Of a stretch of DNA of 64,000 nucleotides, positions 21,673-36,600 are shown piece by piece. The position numbers and the translations under genes are program-made. Source of the stretch: Branchiostoma floridae (Eukaryota > Chordata > Leptocardii > Amphioxiformes > Branchiostomatidae). The stretch's first letter is position 1. The number at the start of each line of letters is the position of its first letter. The stretch covers positions 16,126,019 to 16,190,018 of the forward strand of contig NC_049992.1 of NCBI RefSeq assembly GCF_000003815.2, written 5' to 3'. Below the pieces are notes generated by a model. That model saw only the letters and a list, made by a program, of their open reading frames with translations, was not told the origin of the DNA and did no database searches.

Positions 21673-24600
21673 TCACCTGACACCCAACAAGCCAGTTCCT
21701 GTAACAAGATAGTGCATGTGAATGAAGAAGGAATCACATCCAACTACGATTGATTTTATCTATAAGCTATGAGTACTGTACTAACAAATAATTTCCTGTC
21801 AAATATCATTTTGATAAATGATGCATACAAAAGCACATATTTGATATTATAACATGCCATTCAACATATAAAAATTTTAGATAAGAAAAACTACCTTTGA
21901 ATCCCTCTTCTGGTACACTTGCTGCAGAAAAACAGAAAGACAGTCAATTTGAGATATTCAACACCAAGGTAGACTCTTTATTGGTGACTAAAGCTTTACT
22001 ATGATTTCAATTCTCTATGCATACTGTGGTCCACAGTTTTGGTAAGGGCCTAGTCACAAACATCACATAATCATTGTTAGGATAGGTATGTTCTGCAGTC
22101 TTTTTATAAAAAAGGCTGTCTTACACCCTTGTTGGCAGTTAGTTTTGTCATTAAATTTTACTGCATGAAAATTATATGATGGCCAATGACAAATATGACC
22201 GCACCTTGACAACAGTTGGGTGACAGTTTCGAAAAGTGTACCACTGAATCATAACAAACCTTTAGCAAAGTCTTCAATCATCATGGGGTCCTCGACAGGT
22301 TCGTCCACCTTCAGGAGCAGAACGCTGCCTGGTATGACGTCCAGACTGCCCAGGGTGGCCACGTCGTCCACCAGCATGCGCCCGTTCAAAATGAGGTGTT
22401 GGTCAAATGGAGCCACAGAGAAGGCATTCATGACCTGCAGAAATACAGTTTTAGTTTTTACAAACATTTAAAACTACTAACATAAAACTACTTAATATGT
22501 AGTACTGTAAATGCATTTAAGTTTGCGGGGATTTAATTTCGCGGTAGCGGGAAAAAGGACTTTTCGCGGTGGTTTTAAGTTCGCGGTAACACCATAGACT
22601 GCAGTCTAATACTATAATAGAAAAATGTTCGCAGTGGTTTTAAGTTCGCGGTGAAGTGGTAACCGCGAAAACCGCGAACATTTATCCACCGCAAACATTT
22701 CTGCATTTACAGTATCTGAAGAAGATCCATGATAGCTATTGTCAAGGAATATGAGCATGAGTGGTTTACTTTTAGTTTACTACAGAATCTAGACACAAAT
22801 GATCTTTTGATAAAAAGACGAAAACATCCTGATTTAACTAAACATGTGTCATGACAAAAACTGCAAAACAACGACACTTCGNNNNNNNNNNNNNNNNNNN
22901 NNNNNNNNNNNNNNNNNNNNNNNNNNNNNNNNNNNNNNNNNNNNNNNNNNNNNNNNNNNNNNNNNNNNNNNNNNNNNNNNNNNNNNNNNNNNNNNNNNNN
23001 NNNNNNNNNNNNNNNNNNNNNNNNNNNNNNNNNNNNNNNNNNNNNNNNNNNNNNNNNNNNNNNNNNNNNNNNNNNNNNNNNNNNNNNNNNNNNNNNNNNN
23101 NNNNNNNNNNNNNNNNNNNNNNNNNNNNNNNNNNNNNNNNTTTAGCAGCTGAAGTAATGATAATACCTTTTATTTATCATTTACAACATTAAATTTTTCC
23201 AAATATGAAATTATGTCAAGTTTCTGAAAAAAAATTAATGAGTACTAAAAAGTATTGAAAAGTATTAGCAATGATTATCTTACCTGAATCTTGAGGTCGC
23301 GTAACGTCTGTCCAGATGAGATGGTGAACTGTTTCTCCCCCCGTGTGCGTCGGTGGCGCGAGCTGCGCCGCACCTGGTTGATGCTTGCAGCAGCCGTGCA
23401 GTTTGCTGTGACTTCCTTGGCTATTTTCCTCTTCTTAACAGTGTTCATCTAAAGAAATGTACAAATTACAGTCACTGGCCTTCAAGGATATGGTTCTAGT
23501 AAACAGGCAGTCACTATAGACAGGTTTCTTAATGCAATGGGAATAATAATCTAAGGAACCACAAAAAGGGATCATTAGGTAGAGGTAGTTATTACCTGCA
23601 TGTATGCAGGTATGGTTTTGATGCTGGTGGGAACTTTTCGGTAGCCGGGGATGTAGGGCGCTGTATCTCGTGAACGGATGGTGCGAGCACGACGATTTTT
23701 GGTACGTGGGTTGGGGGTGGTAGCCTAACACTCAGGTTTGATTTTGGGCCTCCTGGCGTTTGAACTTGACATTGCAGGTGGCATTTTTGGTGTTTTTGGG
23801 GCACTTTTGGCGCTGTGTGTCCAGAACGATACGCGCGATTGCGACGATTTTTGGTGCATGGGTGGGGGGTTGTTGCCTGTTGCCTAGGATTGACTTTGGG
23901 CCTTGTCGCGTTTGAACTTGACCCGGCAGGTCGAATTTTGTGTCCGAGAGGGGTGTTTCCGGAGTTATATCTTCTGAAAGGCTGGTGCTGGCGCGATGAT
24001 ATTTGGCACATGTGTCGGCGGTGGCTGAATAATGCTCAATTTTGATTTTGGCGCCCTTGGTGCTTGAACTTGACATTTTAGGTTACCTTTTGTGCGGGCA
24101 CGGGGCGTGCGCTGTATCTCCGGAACGCAAGGTACCATTGTGTTGCTATTTGGTACGTGAGTTGTTTGTGGTGTCCTGGTGGTCAGGTTTGATTTTGGGC
24201 CTCCTAGTGCTTGAACTTGATACTGTATAGGTTGATCCTGTTTTTGTGTGGTTGGGGCATCCTCCCAATATCTGCTTGGTTTTAAAAACAGATTATGGTT
24301 GGGTGTAGAACCATCATCTGGCCTGGGCCACCTTCAATGTATCAGGTTACTTAGTGGCACTGACAGTTTGCCAGATGACGGGAGTGTACAAGATTATATA
24401 TCTGTTGGTCAGATATAATTGGAGTTTGCTTATTACTCTTTGTGGTGTTTCTAGAGCTGTATAGTACTGAGTTTTAAGTTTCGGTACAAGTTCCTTTACC
24501 CTGTTGGCAATCATGGTTGAACTTGAACTTAAACAGAAGAAGATGCAATTTTCTAATGTGGAGGAGAACTGTATAGAGTGTGGGCATAAGAGAAAGGTAT

Positions 24601-27600
24601 GTGTATGATTTGTCCTGTGTTTCTTTTTGTTTCTTTGGTAATGCCATTTCCATACTGTATACAGGTAATTTGTTGTTTTGGGCTAGTCATATTCGCTTGG
24701 TTTTTGGGCCTGCTTAATCTATGGTACAGGCAGGGTTAAGTGGTGGAGGCTTAGCTTTGTTCTGTTTTAAATTCAGTATCGTTGGTTGCATTTTGTCGCG
24801 GCAAATATATGATGAAATTCCCCTTCTAAGCAACTGCTCATTGGTTTGCGGGGATGTTTGCTGGGTGTTTGCTCTGACTACAACAGCTTCTGAACTTTTC
24901 AAAGCTTCCATTGCCAGTAGTCTGTGTAACACAAACTCCGCTGTCCAGGGCTGTAACTGGCCCCTCCCCGCGGGCCGGCGGATGTTTGGCGGGCTGCTAT
25001 AAGCGAGATTTAATCAGGCTACATTGCCAGCAGCTTGCCATCTATAAATGGGATTGACAAGGACATTTTTCATAGTAAATTATGCTGTTAAATTTGGCTT
25101 AGATACTACAGGAGATTCAGGTTTGGGTTGGATGGATTGAATGAAAATATCATACCACCCTGGGGAGTAACTGTTGCTGCTGCATCATGGGGGCCAGCAC
25201 TATTCATATTGTCTAATGTCTATGGAACTACAGATAAAAGTATCATTGGTCAAATTATGCAAGTAACATTCCGATGTCAAGTGAATAACACCCCAGAAAT
25301 AAATCTTTAATGAATATCATTGGAAGAACACAAACCAAGGAGACTTAGCAGCTGCATTAGGTCAGTACATTGAAATAGGAAGATATTAGTATATCATGTG
25401 ACAGAGTAACTACATGTGCATGGGCCATCTGAGACAAAAAAAGGTAGCGTCTCAACAACTTCAAAGTACTGTGGTTGGTTACATACTTAAGAAATCCAAA
25501 ATAAGTAATGTTCATCCATGTCCAAACTTACAAATTCAGAAAATGGAATTTCAGAGTCAGACTTTTGCATGGTGCACAACCAACACGGTAAAAAGCTCAT
25601 TTTTCCAACCACGTACCACAGACAAAAAGGCAAAAATACCCAATAGGTCTACAGAAACCCAATACATTTCATGCAGGCCTGAGGTCTACGAACTCTTGTT
25701 AGTACAGGTTTGACTATTACACTTTTTTTCTTGCAGACAAAACTGAAAAAAAATAAAATAAGATAGGCCACCAGTGCTTTCTTCCATCCTGCAATCCCAA
25801 CATGTACAAATCACAACAACCTGTACCAATCCAAACAATTACTTTACAAATTTGTTTCTCTATGTCCTTCATAGACTCAGAAATGTTAACTCATATTTGT
25901 ATACGCTACAGCCGTGTGGCATGTTGACACACCCGATCCCTTGATCTCGAAAGTTAAGCAACGTCCAGTCTGGACAGTACTTAACTGGGAGACCACCCAA
26001 GGATGACCGGATGCTGTAGATTCGTCTTTCAGAAGGGATGTAAAAAGGGGGTCCCATGTTCCAGGAGGTGCCTCGAGCACATATCAGCCTCATTACTCAA
26101 ACATTGGGTACCTACTGGCTGCAAGTAATACACCAGATAAATAAATATACACATGTACAAAGTATTTTTGGAAAGTAGGTTTAAGGATTTTCAAGAATCA
26201 CCTGCTGAAAGTCTGGATCATTCTCCTCCTCGGATGATGACAAGTTGAGCTCCGCCCGCTGAAGGCTGGCCATCTTCTCCTCCTTGGAGGTGATCTTCCT
26301 GATGTAGATGGTGGCGCTGGAGTACTCTCTCCTCTCCTGGTCCTCCTGGAGAACCCGCGCTTCAAGGCACTCCTCACACAGCGCTGGGGAACAGGGGAGC
26401 GAATGATACCTCACACTCGGAAGCCATCTTGGATAAAACGTTCAAGATTTCAACACAACCAAGAAAACCAACCAACACACCAAGCCAAAAGTCAGCATTA
26501 AGAATGTGGTCCCAAAAGTGACCCATCTTGAGAAGATGGGGCCAGTGATTGACCAACCTGATGAAACTATTCACAGTTGAAAACCATCATAATGGTCCTA
26601 AAATAATGCTAAAGGCATTTTGGCACCAAATTTGTATCGGCTACAGGGTTATGGGGAATGCCAATACTGCCTCTGTAGTATGCAATTACGACTGAAGTAC
26701 TTGCCAACATATTGGTAGCCCTGAGGCAGATAGCAAGACTAGCAGGTATTTCAAACTTTGGTTGTGTAGCTAGAGACAGCTCTTTTGTCTGACACTTCTT
26801 TACCAATAGTTTGAAGAATGTTGATGTTGACCAATAACATTGAGATACTATTCCTGGCATCTGGTCATGATCTCACCTGGTTTTGACACTAGCCTGTCCA
26901 CATCCTCCCTAATAACTCTAATGGTATGGTCCACCAGGAATGTCTTGGAGATGATGGCCCACTCAGCTGGCCACACTAGTAATCCGCTGGTGGGGGGAAG
27001 AAATAGTACCATTATTGGTCGCTCAATCAATCATTTAATCATCAAAGGCATTTTCATGCACAGTCTACACTGCTCAATAAGACCAGCCAGGGACTGTTTA
27101 TATCAGGTTTAAGTGGAAAGGTAGTCACTTTGGACAGGATTCTTGATGCTTGTGTCAATGGAAAAGACATCTAAGGGACCACCAATAGTCACATTGCGCA
27201 GATGGTCTTAATGTAGAAGTGGTCACATATACAGGTTTGACTGAAAAGTGCATAATTCTACACTTCTATAAAGTTCTATACAAATACAGGGTCTACAATG
27301 AATAATGTCCATCAAATATTGTGTATATTGTACTGTTAAGAATTTGGTTTATTCCACAGGACATGCTGACAAAATTATTCAAAATGTCTGCAAAATCACT
27401 ATCTGGTAACTCTACGTAAACTTTCCCACTCATCAGTTGGCTAGTACATAAACTACCAGTAGTCAATAGTTGCTCAAGAGGAACAATGGAAGTTGATTCT
27501 GTTGTACTTACGGGTTGGAAGGGTCGGTTCCTATAAGTTCTGGTCTGTACAGCAGACCCATGTGCGGACAGAGTAGCGACACGTTACCTATGTTACTAAC

Positions 27601-30600
27601 TGGATCATATCTCAACGGTTGCCTGGAAGAGAAGTAGGTACTGATATTACTACATTTGTTGACTACTTACACAAAATGTGTTAATGTGTTGGAAAAAATA
27701 CCATTGCTTTCTCAAAAGCTCTTACACATTACAACAATTAACAACATCCCAGTTACTACTCAAAACCTTTTATGTACTGCCAGAAAGTCTGCTAAAGGTA
27801 GGATACAAAAAAAACTGATGAATAATATAAAATCATTCAATAAATACTTAAGTCTTTTAAACCAAGATGACTTACATGTCACTCACTCACTCAATATCTG
27901 GTTTAATGTCTGTTGTTTCCCATCCCTTGGGGGTTAGACGTCAAAGTTCTTTATAGTTTAAACGAGCTACTTACTTGATGAATTGTCTCCATTCCTCCAC
28001 AAAGACTTTGCTAACTATGTAAAACTCTTGAGCTTGCTGTAACAAGAAATAGATAAAGGTTTTTGATAGACTCTCTAACAAGAACGACATGTGAAAGAGT
28101 TGAACAGTTGAAAATTTGGGCAAGTCAAGTTAATCCAAATTTTCTTCATACGTGACTGATGAACCTCTTCAATGATATGGGTAAGTCAAATATTTTATTG
28201 AAATGACAGCAGGGCTCGAAATTCATTTTTGGGATTAGGTGCACTGGTGCACCCAGATTAAAAAATTGGGTGCACCAAAAAAATTTGGGTGCAGCACTTG
28301 AATTTAAGTAGAATGTCAGAAAAACATTATAACAAAACTTAGTTACATGCTATCAAATTCTTAAGCAAGTACCATGATAGACATTTTTATTATCTTTCTA
28401 ACACTTAGATGTCAAGAATATGATGTATACTAGTATACTTTGATATCTTTACATACATACACCCAAGCAAATATTTGGGTGCAACCTGTGCACCCACAGA
28501 AAATAATTGGGTGCACAGCTCCAATTCTGGGTGCACCTGGGTGCACATGCACCCAGTACTTCGAGCTCTGGACAGTTAAACTTTGCTTCAGAATACAATA
28601 ATTCCTGTTGTATCTTCCTACCTTCTTGTCCCAGGCAGGTCTGTTCTTGTCCTGGTACAGTTGGAGCAGAGCAGCCTTCTGTTCTGCAGCCATCAGCTTA
28701 TGGAGCTCCTCTCTCTGCTCACCTTCTTTGTCCTTCAGCTGGAGAAACACATGAAGGTTCACCTTAACATCTAACTTTAAGGTATATCCTCAGTGTCTCA
28801 ATCTGACAGGTAGCCGAGAGCTGCTACAAAAGACACAATCTGAAGGAGATTCTTCGACGATAACCAAATTTTCACACATTCTCCTTTTATTTTTGTTGGA
28901 ACTGATTAATGTGATTAGATGTGATTAATTGCTTTATACAACAATTAAAAAAAAAATGATATTGCAGAAGAAACATACATGCACAGGGAGGGTGGTGGTG
29001 GGGTTTGGGGTTGGTGCAGAAGCTTTTGTGGCTTCCCCCCAAACACAGAAACTAGTCAAAAGGTTTAAATTGCACTTGTCAAAACTATACAAAACTTACA
29101 AAAGTGATTAGAAACAAGGCCATGAAAACCATCACACTTCAGATTCCTCACTTATTTCATATAGGACTACAACTATGGAAATATTGTAGATATACCTTTA
29201 TCTGTTGCAGTGCAGTTACATCCTTACAACATCAAATTGTGCACAGCACAATACAGTTATTCAATGAGTCAGACTTTCTTGTTTGGTATGTCCATGAAGG
29301 TTAGAAATCTAGGTAATACAATACACAATTTAAAAGTTCTTGTATCCTCTGAATAGATCTTGTAGAAGGTCAGATGTTTCAGATAACAGGCTATTATGTT
29401 TCATCAGTGACTTTTCTGTTTTGAAGAAAGACCAGTCTTACAAGACAGGCCTGGCAGACACTCTGGCTGCCCCTGAACCCGGGTACGTTGGTGAAGTAGG
29501 CCTGGAGTCTCCTCCACACGGCTTCAGACACCAGTCTGCGACAACTCTCATCCGGTAGGAGGTTGCCTGAAAAATACAAGAGTCAATTTTAGTACAATGC
29601 TTAACTTTTTTCCACCACGAAAGTAAACACGGATCAAATTTTTAACGACCACTGTCGCCTTCTTCAGGATCAATAGTGATGACCAATCACTTCAAAATGT
29701 AAACTCACTAGAGTTACGGACACGTGATCTTATTAACACGTGATCTCGCGGATACGTGTCGTCAGCAATTGGTCAAACGTGCCAGGAAGTTTATAACACC
29801 CATCGTCTCTCTTCAGTGATGGCTGGAGTCCATACCTCTTATAAAGTGGTCCAGTTCAGTGACAAGTATTCTCACTCATTTGATCCGAGTGTAGTGTTAG
29901 AAGAAAGTTTAGAATAGTAATATGACTACTACAAAAACAGATAAGCTTCGTGATAAAGAGTCAATTTTGTTAACCCTTGTCCTACCAATGTCTACTACAA
30001 CCAACACAATTCTTATGCATAGATGAGTGCCTGAGGGAAAAGGAACTTACCGTGATCACAGATGATGTCCTCATTAAAAATTGTGATGTCATCATCTCCA
30101 TTCTCCATGCTGCCATGGTTACTGCCTTGGGAGGACTTCGTACCTGCAAAATATCAAAATTAATACTGTAAAACTGCTGTTCTTTTTTAAAAGGTCAAAG
30201 AAAAGTCTCAACATCTGACAAAAACATATTGCTCCAGACCCCATTACACCCACATGACTGACCGTTACCTATTATTTTTCATTATTCATAAAGTATCCAA
30301 GTATCCATCTCTTTACATATCAGAAGAAATGAAAGCTTTAGTTTTTATGTCTCACACAAGTAACTGAAATATTAAAACACATCATGCAGAAAGTCACTAA
30401 AAATAAAAGTAATAGCGTCTACAAAAGTATTGACAGCTATACATCACAGACTTTAAACTACCGGACACATAGGAGAATTCTTTTACACAACCAGCAGTTA
30501 CTTACATTGCTTACGTTTCAATGTCTCTCAGACACCTTTGTCAGAGCTCCTAACTGAAGTTCTTCTTCTCACCGCTATATGTAGCCGATGTTAGAAGCTC

Positions 30601-33600
30601 TGACGGAGGTGAGACATTGAAATGTAAGCAATGTAAGTACCTACTGGTTGTGTAAAAAGAATTCTCCTATATCCTATTTTCTATCGACCTGATGAAACTA
30701 TTTTCGGCTTAAAACTACCGTTTCTCAGTGAAGGTATAAAACAAAGCCTGTACCTTGTGAGGATGTGGGTTCACTCCCGTCTGCCTGTGTGCCATTCTCC
30801 CCGTTCCCCTGGCCCTGTGAGTCAGGTGCCAGTTTCTCCATGGCCAGTTGTCTCCACACTCTCAGGGAATCTTTCCCCACCCAGTATGCCTTGTTCCTGT
30901 ACAATCATTGATTGTACAAATTTACTATTGATATTTTGGCATGAACCCCACCTATTGTTAGACTACTCCATGTTTGATCATAGTGTAGTAACAGACTGTA
31001 CATATTCCTTAAGGTTACCCAGTATTTTGACAAATGTACTACATGTATTTGTCTTTCCTGACTGTTCCACTGCCCATGTACTGCATGTTAAGTTACACAT
31101 GTAATTCCTCCAGACACACCAGTATATGTTATCCCTCCATGTGCAATAGTACTCGACTGTACAAACACTAGTCTTAGTGGTTGACAAATGTACCATTGTT
31201 GTTGTTGTTTTTAATAAAAAAAATAAAAATTAAAAAATGCCTTGTTCCTGTTGCCGAAAACAGCTTAATCATCAATCTATCCCACCGAAATGCCTTTAAG
31301 TTAGGATTTCAATTTTGTCATTTTGTCAGTTTGCATTCCTCTTTCACCACAGGTAAATTGTTGTGGCAACGAAAAATTTGACAGGTGTCTCAACAAAGTT
31401 TATAGATAAAGAATGACAAATTCATGGTTAGTACCTTCCTTGCACTGGAACAAAGCTCAAACTTTTCAACAACGACTTTTATTCTTTCTTACTTTCTGTG
31501 TGTTTTGTTGTCTTTTCAAAACTACTTTTACATCTTGCACCATATCCTGATTGTGAAATAAAGGATCTTATGTCGTACCTGTGACGCGAAAACGTTTGAT
31601 ACGGGTGTTCCCTACTGGGCCGTACGCTTCTGTATCGCACAGGTTCGAAAGGCGTATCACACAGGCTTTCTTCAAGTAAATGGAACCATTTCGAGCGGGC
31701 CGAATACGGCTCGGTTGGCAATTCGAATACCTGATTCGGACGTTGGAACATTGCTGTTGCAACACTTTTGGTTCGAGGGCACCAAATTTGTTCAACTTCT
31801 GGCGCATTTTGCATCAAAACATGGGTTTTCTCAGGTGGGTATGACATAAATAAAATACAACACGGTGTATTCCGCATCACCCTCGGTCCCAGCCCTCCCG
31901 TCGGGCAATCCGACCCGCGGTCGGGCTGATACCTCGGGTGATACGGAATACACAGTGTTGTATTCTAGACATACAAATCTGCTTAATGATTGTCGTAGAA
32001 AGTAAAGAAAGGAAAGGGTGCCAAAAAGCAGTTACTCAAGCAACTGGATATGATTTTGGAAACGATCAGACGTCTCAGACAACCATCTGGTGTCTTTCGT
32101 CCGTGACACTGGAGAAATGTTGTTGGAGAGAGTTTGTATTTTTAATTTTTATATTTATTATCCTAGCTGTGAATTGATATGGAATAATAAGGAAAGGGGG
32201 TTACGAAAAATGTTGGAGTCTTTAAAAAAACTGACCTGTCCACCTTCTCCCTGTTGGCACTGGTGATGAACTTGTGGTCCTCTGCCACCCGAGCCTTGGC
32301 ATGTAACTGTGCACAGGTTTGTCTCACACACTCCCAACACAGGGACGCATCACTGTGGGTAAAACACAGTATTGTACCATACGCAGCACTAACAATGTGT
32401 CACACACTCCCAACACAGGGACGCATCACTGTGGGTAAAACACAGTATTGTACCATACGCAGCACTAACAATGTGTCACACACTCCCAACACAGGGACGC
32501 ATCACTGCAGGTAAAACACAGTGTTATACCATACGCAGCACTAACAATGACTCACACACTCCCAACACAGGGACGCGTCATTGTGGATAAAACACAGTAT
32601 CGTATCATACGCAGCACTAACAAAGACAAGCTGAATTGGCAGAGATTCATTTGATACTAACATCTGACAAGATGTCCAAGACCATGTTTGAAACCTAAAG
32701 CGAGTGTCTCACATGATTCCACCAAATTGCATGAGGCATTCATAGGCATAAACCTGCACGCTATTCAGTGCAGGGCTGTCTTCAGTATCTGTCCCTCCAT
32801 CCTGAGACGGAATTTTTTTTGTTGGTAAGGACAAGTTTCAAACCTTTTGTCCAAATAATCTAAATTTCATGACATGTTATTTTTTTTTGGCTTAGCATAA
32901 AATGTCAGATTCTACAACGAAAATAAACAACATGGGACTATGTGAGGTACAGAAAAAAATTTAAAGCTGTAGACAGCCCTGACCCAGTAAGATCCTTGCA
33001 TAAGCAGTCAACACTAAAATTACTCACTCTGACAAGTGTGGCCCTCCACCATACTTAGAATAAAGCATCTCAGCCTGTGAACAAAACATAACTTTACTGA
33101 CAATCCCTGAAGATAAAAGGTAGAAAGAAAGGATTTGACACATTAGGAAAGTACAGGTTTGATAACTGTTTAAAATATACTATCAGGGCTAAACCATCAT
33201 TTTATCTAGCAGTACTTTCTCTCGAAATATTTGTCAATATAGGGTTAGGATTTATATGAACAGTTTGACTATGAAATTAAAAAGTAGAGCAACTCACTGC
33301 TTGTTTGCTGATTCTCTTCATATCAGACACTTTGTGTGGGTCTGCCCTGAAGGTGAAACATGTTATATATAATATAGTTAAGATTAGAAAAAAAATTGGT
33401 TCAAGGTTTTAATCGTTAAACTGCCGCACCCGGATATATCCTGCACACATATGCATGTCCTGTGTGCCGCACCCGGATATATCCGGGATAGCGTATTCCC
33501 CCGAAGTAGCAACTTTGCGCACAAACCCCGGAAGTCAGGGACTTTGGCCTTGTTCGGGGGGTTCTTTTTGGAGGTCAGCAGCCAACCCTGGCACTGATAG

Positions 33601-36600
33601 CATTTTATAGTGCTGAAACTCTGGCAGTTTAAGGGTTAAGGCCTAAATACACAGAACACACACTCAAGAAAGTCACCGTCGAGCATCACACACCAGGCTC
33701 TGACTTGGAACTCACAGGACAAGCAAAAGAGGGGAATGCCCAAGAACAGCTGGAGAAGGGACACTGAGGAAGAGATGAGGAGCATAAGTAACAGCTGGCA
33801 CGACCTGAGAAGAAAGGACCAGAGATGTGTGCAGTGGAGGGCGATCATCGGTGGCCTATGTTCCGCCCAGAACAAAGGGCCCAACACAGAACCAGACAGC
33901 AAAATCCACACAACGAAACACAGAAAACACTTGTGGTATGTTAAAACTATGCGACCTACTAACTGACCTTCCATGAGTACATGTGAGTTTGGAGTTGTCC
34001 ACCCCGCGAGGGGCGTTGGATTCACTCAGCCACTCCCTCAGCCAATCTGTACTGATCCACTCATATGTTTCTCCTGGGAAGACGGAATGATTCTTGAGAG
34101 TCAATATAGAATATGACTGAAGGCAACACCTCAAGTAACACTAAATTGATTACCACAAAACTACAAAAAGACATCTAAGCATAAAGAACTAAAATATCTG
34201 TAATGCGAAGTACTGTCATTGCTTCCAATGCATGAGGCTGTTCTCATTTGATTTCAGTCATAAGTTCTCAATACCTACATTTTCTACAGTATCGAAGCCC
34301 ATACAGAAAAGTACTGTACTTTTTCTAGACTCTAAATGGAGACAGGTCCCTTCAGTTTAGACTGATAAAATGAACAGAAATCATACACATGTTCATCGTG
34401 GGAACTTACCCTCCTCAGCTGGCATGAGGTCACACAGTTCTGTAATCTCCTGATGCCTGGCCTTCCCTGATACTACACTCTGTTGCTGTAGTGAGAATAT
34501 AAAAAAAACAATGTTACACAGCCACATATACAGCACATAATGCCATTGACATTTGTTCAACTAAACACCACCAGTTGCTGACACTGGTGGGGCCTATAAT
34601 GTCGAAAAAATGTCTATCGGACAGAAGACCCTCCAAAGACATTCCAAAACGGGAGAACCCGAAGGAGACATTTTAAAAACTCAACTACATATTTTTAACC
34701 CGTGAAAGACATTTTGTTTACATCCTCTCTCAACACGTAAGGAAGGGACTCCCCTCGGAGACCATCCATTATTTAGAACAATTAGTACTCATTAAGTCGT
34801 TAGCGTCTTCCTGATAATTAATTGCTCCCCGCCCTCTGTGAAAGACAAGTACTTTTTGCTTTGTGCCTGCCCCCAAGCGCCCAGTGATGCCGTAATGCCG
34901 CGGCCCGCCGGACTGCCCGTCTCCGAACTGCCACGGCTAGAGATCGCGTAACCAATGCTAAATGCCGCGGTAAAACCCTTACCTGACAGTGTCCAGTAAC
35001 TTATGGTAAAAAAATCCTCGGTCAACTTTGATCGTCGTTGGGACAAGGTGAAGACTTACTTTGTCACTTGGTCAGGCATAAACATCGGATACCGTGACGT
35101 TAACAGTGAAAGTGACTTAACGTTACGTTTGATAGCTGTGAACTGTAAATTTCGTTATGAAAATATGAGTAGATTTTTGTTGATGTTACGTTACATTTTA
35201 TTGTTCACCAGGCTAACGAAACATTAATATTACGCCTGCCTGTCGACGTAAACAAATAAAAATCAACCGAAAACGCGGCAGATAAAACAGGGAAGTCCCG
35301 CTTGGACCACGCACGCAGCGCTGCGATTCATCATTTGTTTACCCTTCAGGACGGCTTGCTATGCAAATGACTTAGGCATGACGTCACCGCTCCGATTTTC
35401 CCCGACCCAATTGTCGGCAGTCCGAGGAAGAACCGATCTGCCTCAGATTTCCGACAATTCCCATATTTGGAAGTTGGAACACTCGGGAGGATTGTGCAGA
35501 CGTCATCTTCTCCTGCAGGACCGTGGGAAGCGGCAAGATCAACCGAACATGCCCCGCCTCCCTGTCAAAATTGATTTATGGGCCCGCGAAAGACCGGTCT
35601 GCGATCAAAAACCGGCGGGAAAACAGAGTGTGGTGAGGTTGAAAAAGGACCCGGGGCCTCCTTGAGTGAACGTTGTTGGTCTGATAAAAGCTCCTTGGTT
35701 AGAAATACCGTTTTAGCGACAAAGTGCCACACGAAATTACCCTTACAACATACTTAGATTTCAGCTCTTCTTTTGCTCTCGGTTTTAGCTGTACATGTGG
35801 AAAAAGATTTGGGCACAAGACGAACGATTTGCTATCTTTTCTACGTCCTCCTTTCTTATTAATCTGCGTGTTTCAACTCAGAAATGCTCCAGATAGGTTG
35901 AAACCATGCAGATGAAGTACTAGAATTAATGAGGTTATATGTTTATGTACTGTTTTATGTGTTAAAGTTGGAGACGCTAACAGCGCGCGCTGAGGAAAAC
36001 AAAGGCCGTTTGAAAGCAAAGTGTAGCGAGTTTATTGTGCATCACGTTTTCTTTTGTTATCGATAGCACTCATTGAATAACATATTTGAAAATACTACAT
36101 GTACTATGTTTTTGTATAACATCGTAATATACATTTGTGACGGAGTATTAACAGCTTTTATTAACGCTTTTATACATACAGGTGCGTAGAATAGAAGTGC
36201 ACAAGGAAGAATGCTGCAAGCCGACTTGTGTCTAGCCTCCGCCAGGCCCTTCCGACGTGGGTACGGGGATCGAGAAAAAAATCGGAAAGTTGGTCAGGGG
36301 AGTCAGTCCCCGCTAAGGATAATGGATTCCCCTCTGGAGCTGCGCGGCCGACCAACTCCTCTCGTAGCAAAACTCCCGGCCTGGCAAATTATTCTCCATG
36401 TAACAGCCAGCAGAGTTCTACCGAAGTTCTGCCGAAGTGTTTACGTCATTGAATTCTACCAAGGACGTGATATAACGTCCTTGGTTCTACAAGTACTTTG
36501 ATGGTCGGGGTAGTCCTAACACTACATTATGACCTTCTTGTTTTTACTAAGGACGTTATAATAACGTCATTGTTTTTACTAACACTGTTCTCCCTGTTCA

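Noticed and set aside
31479-31880. 133-codon minus-strand open frame in USP48 intron 19.
   Set aside because: Starts inside a palindromic MITE, has no familiar motif and no splice partners.
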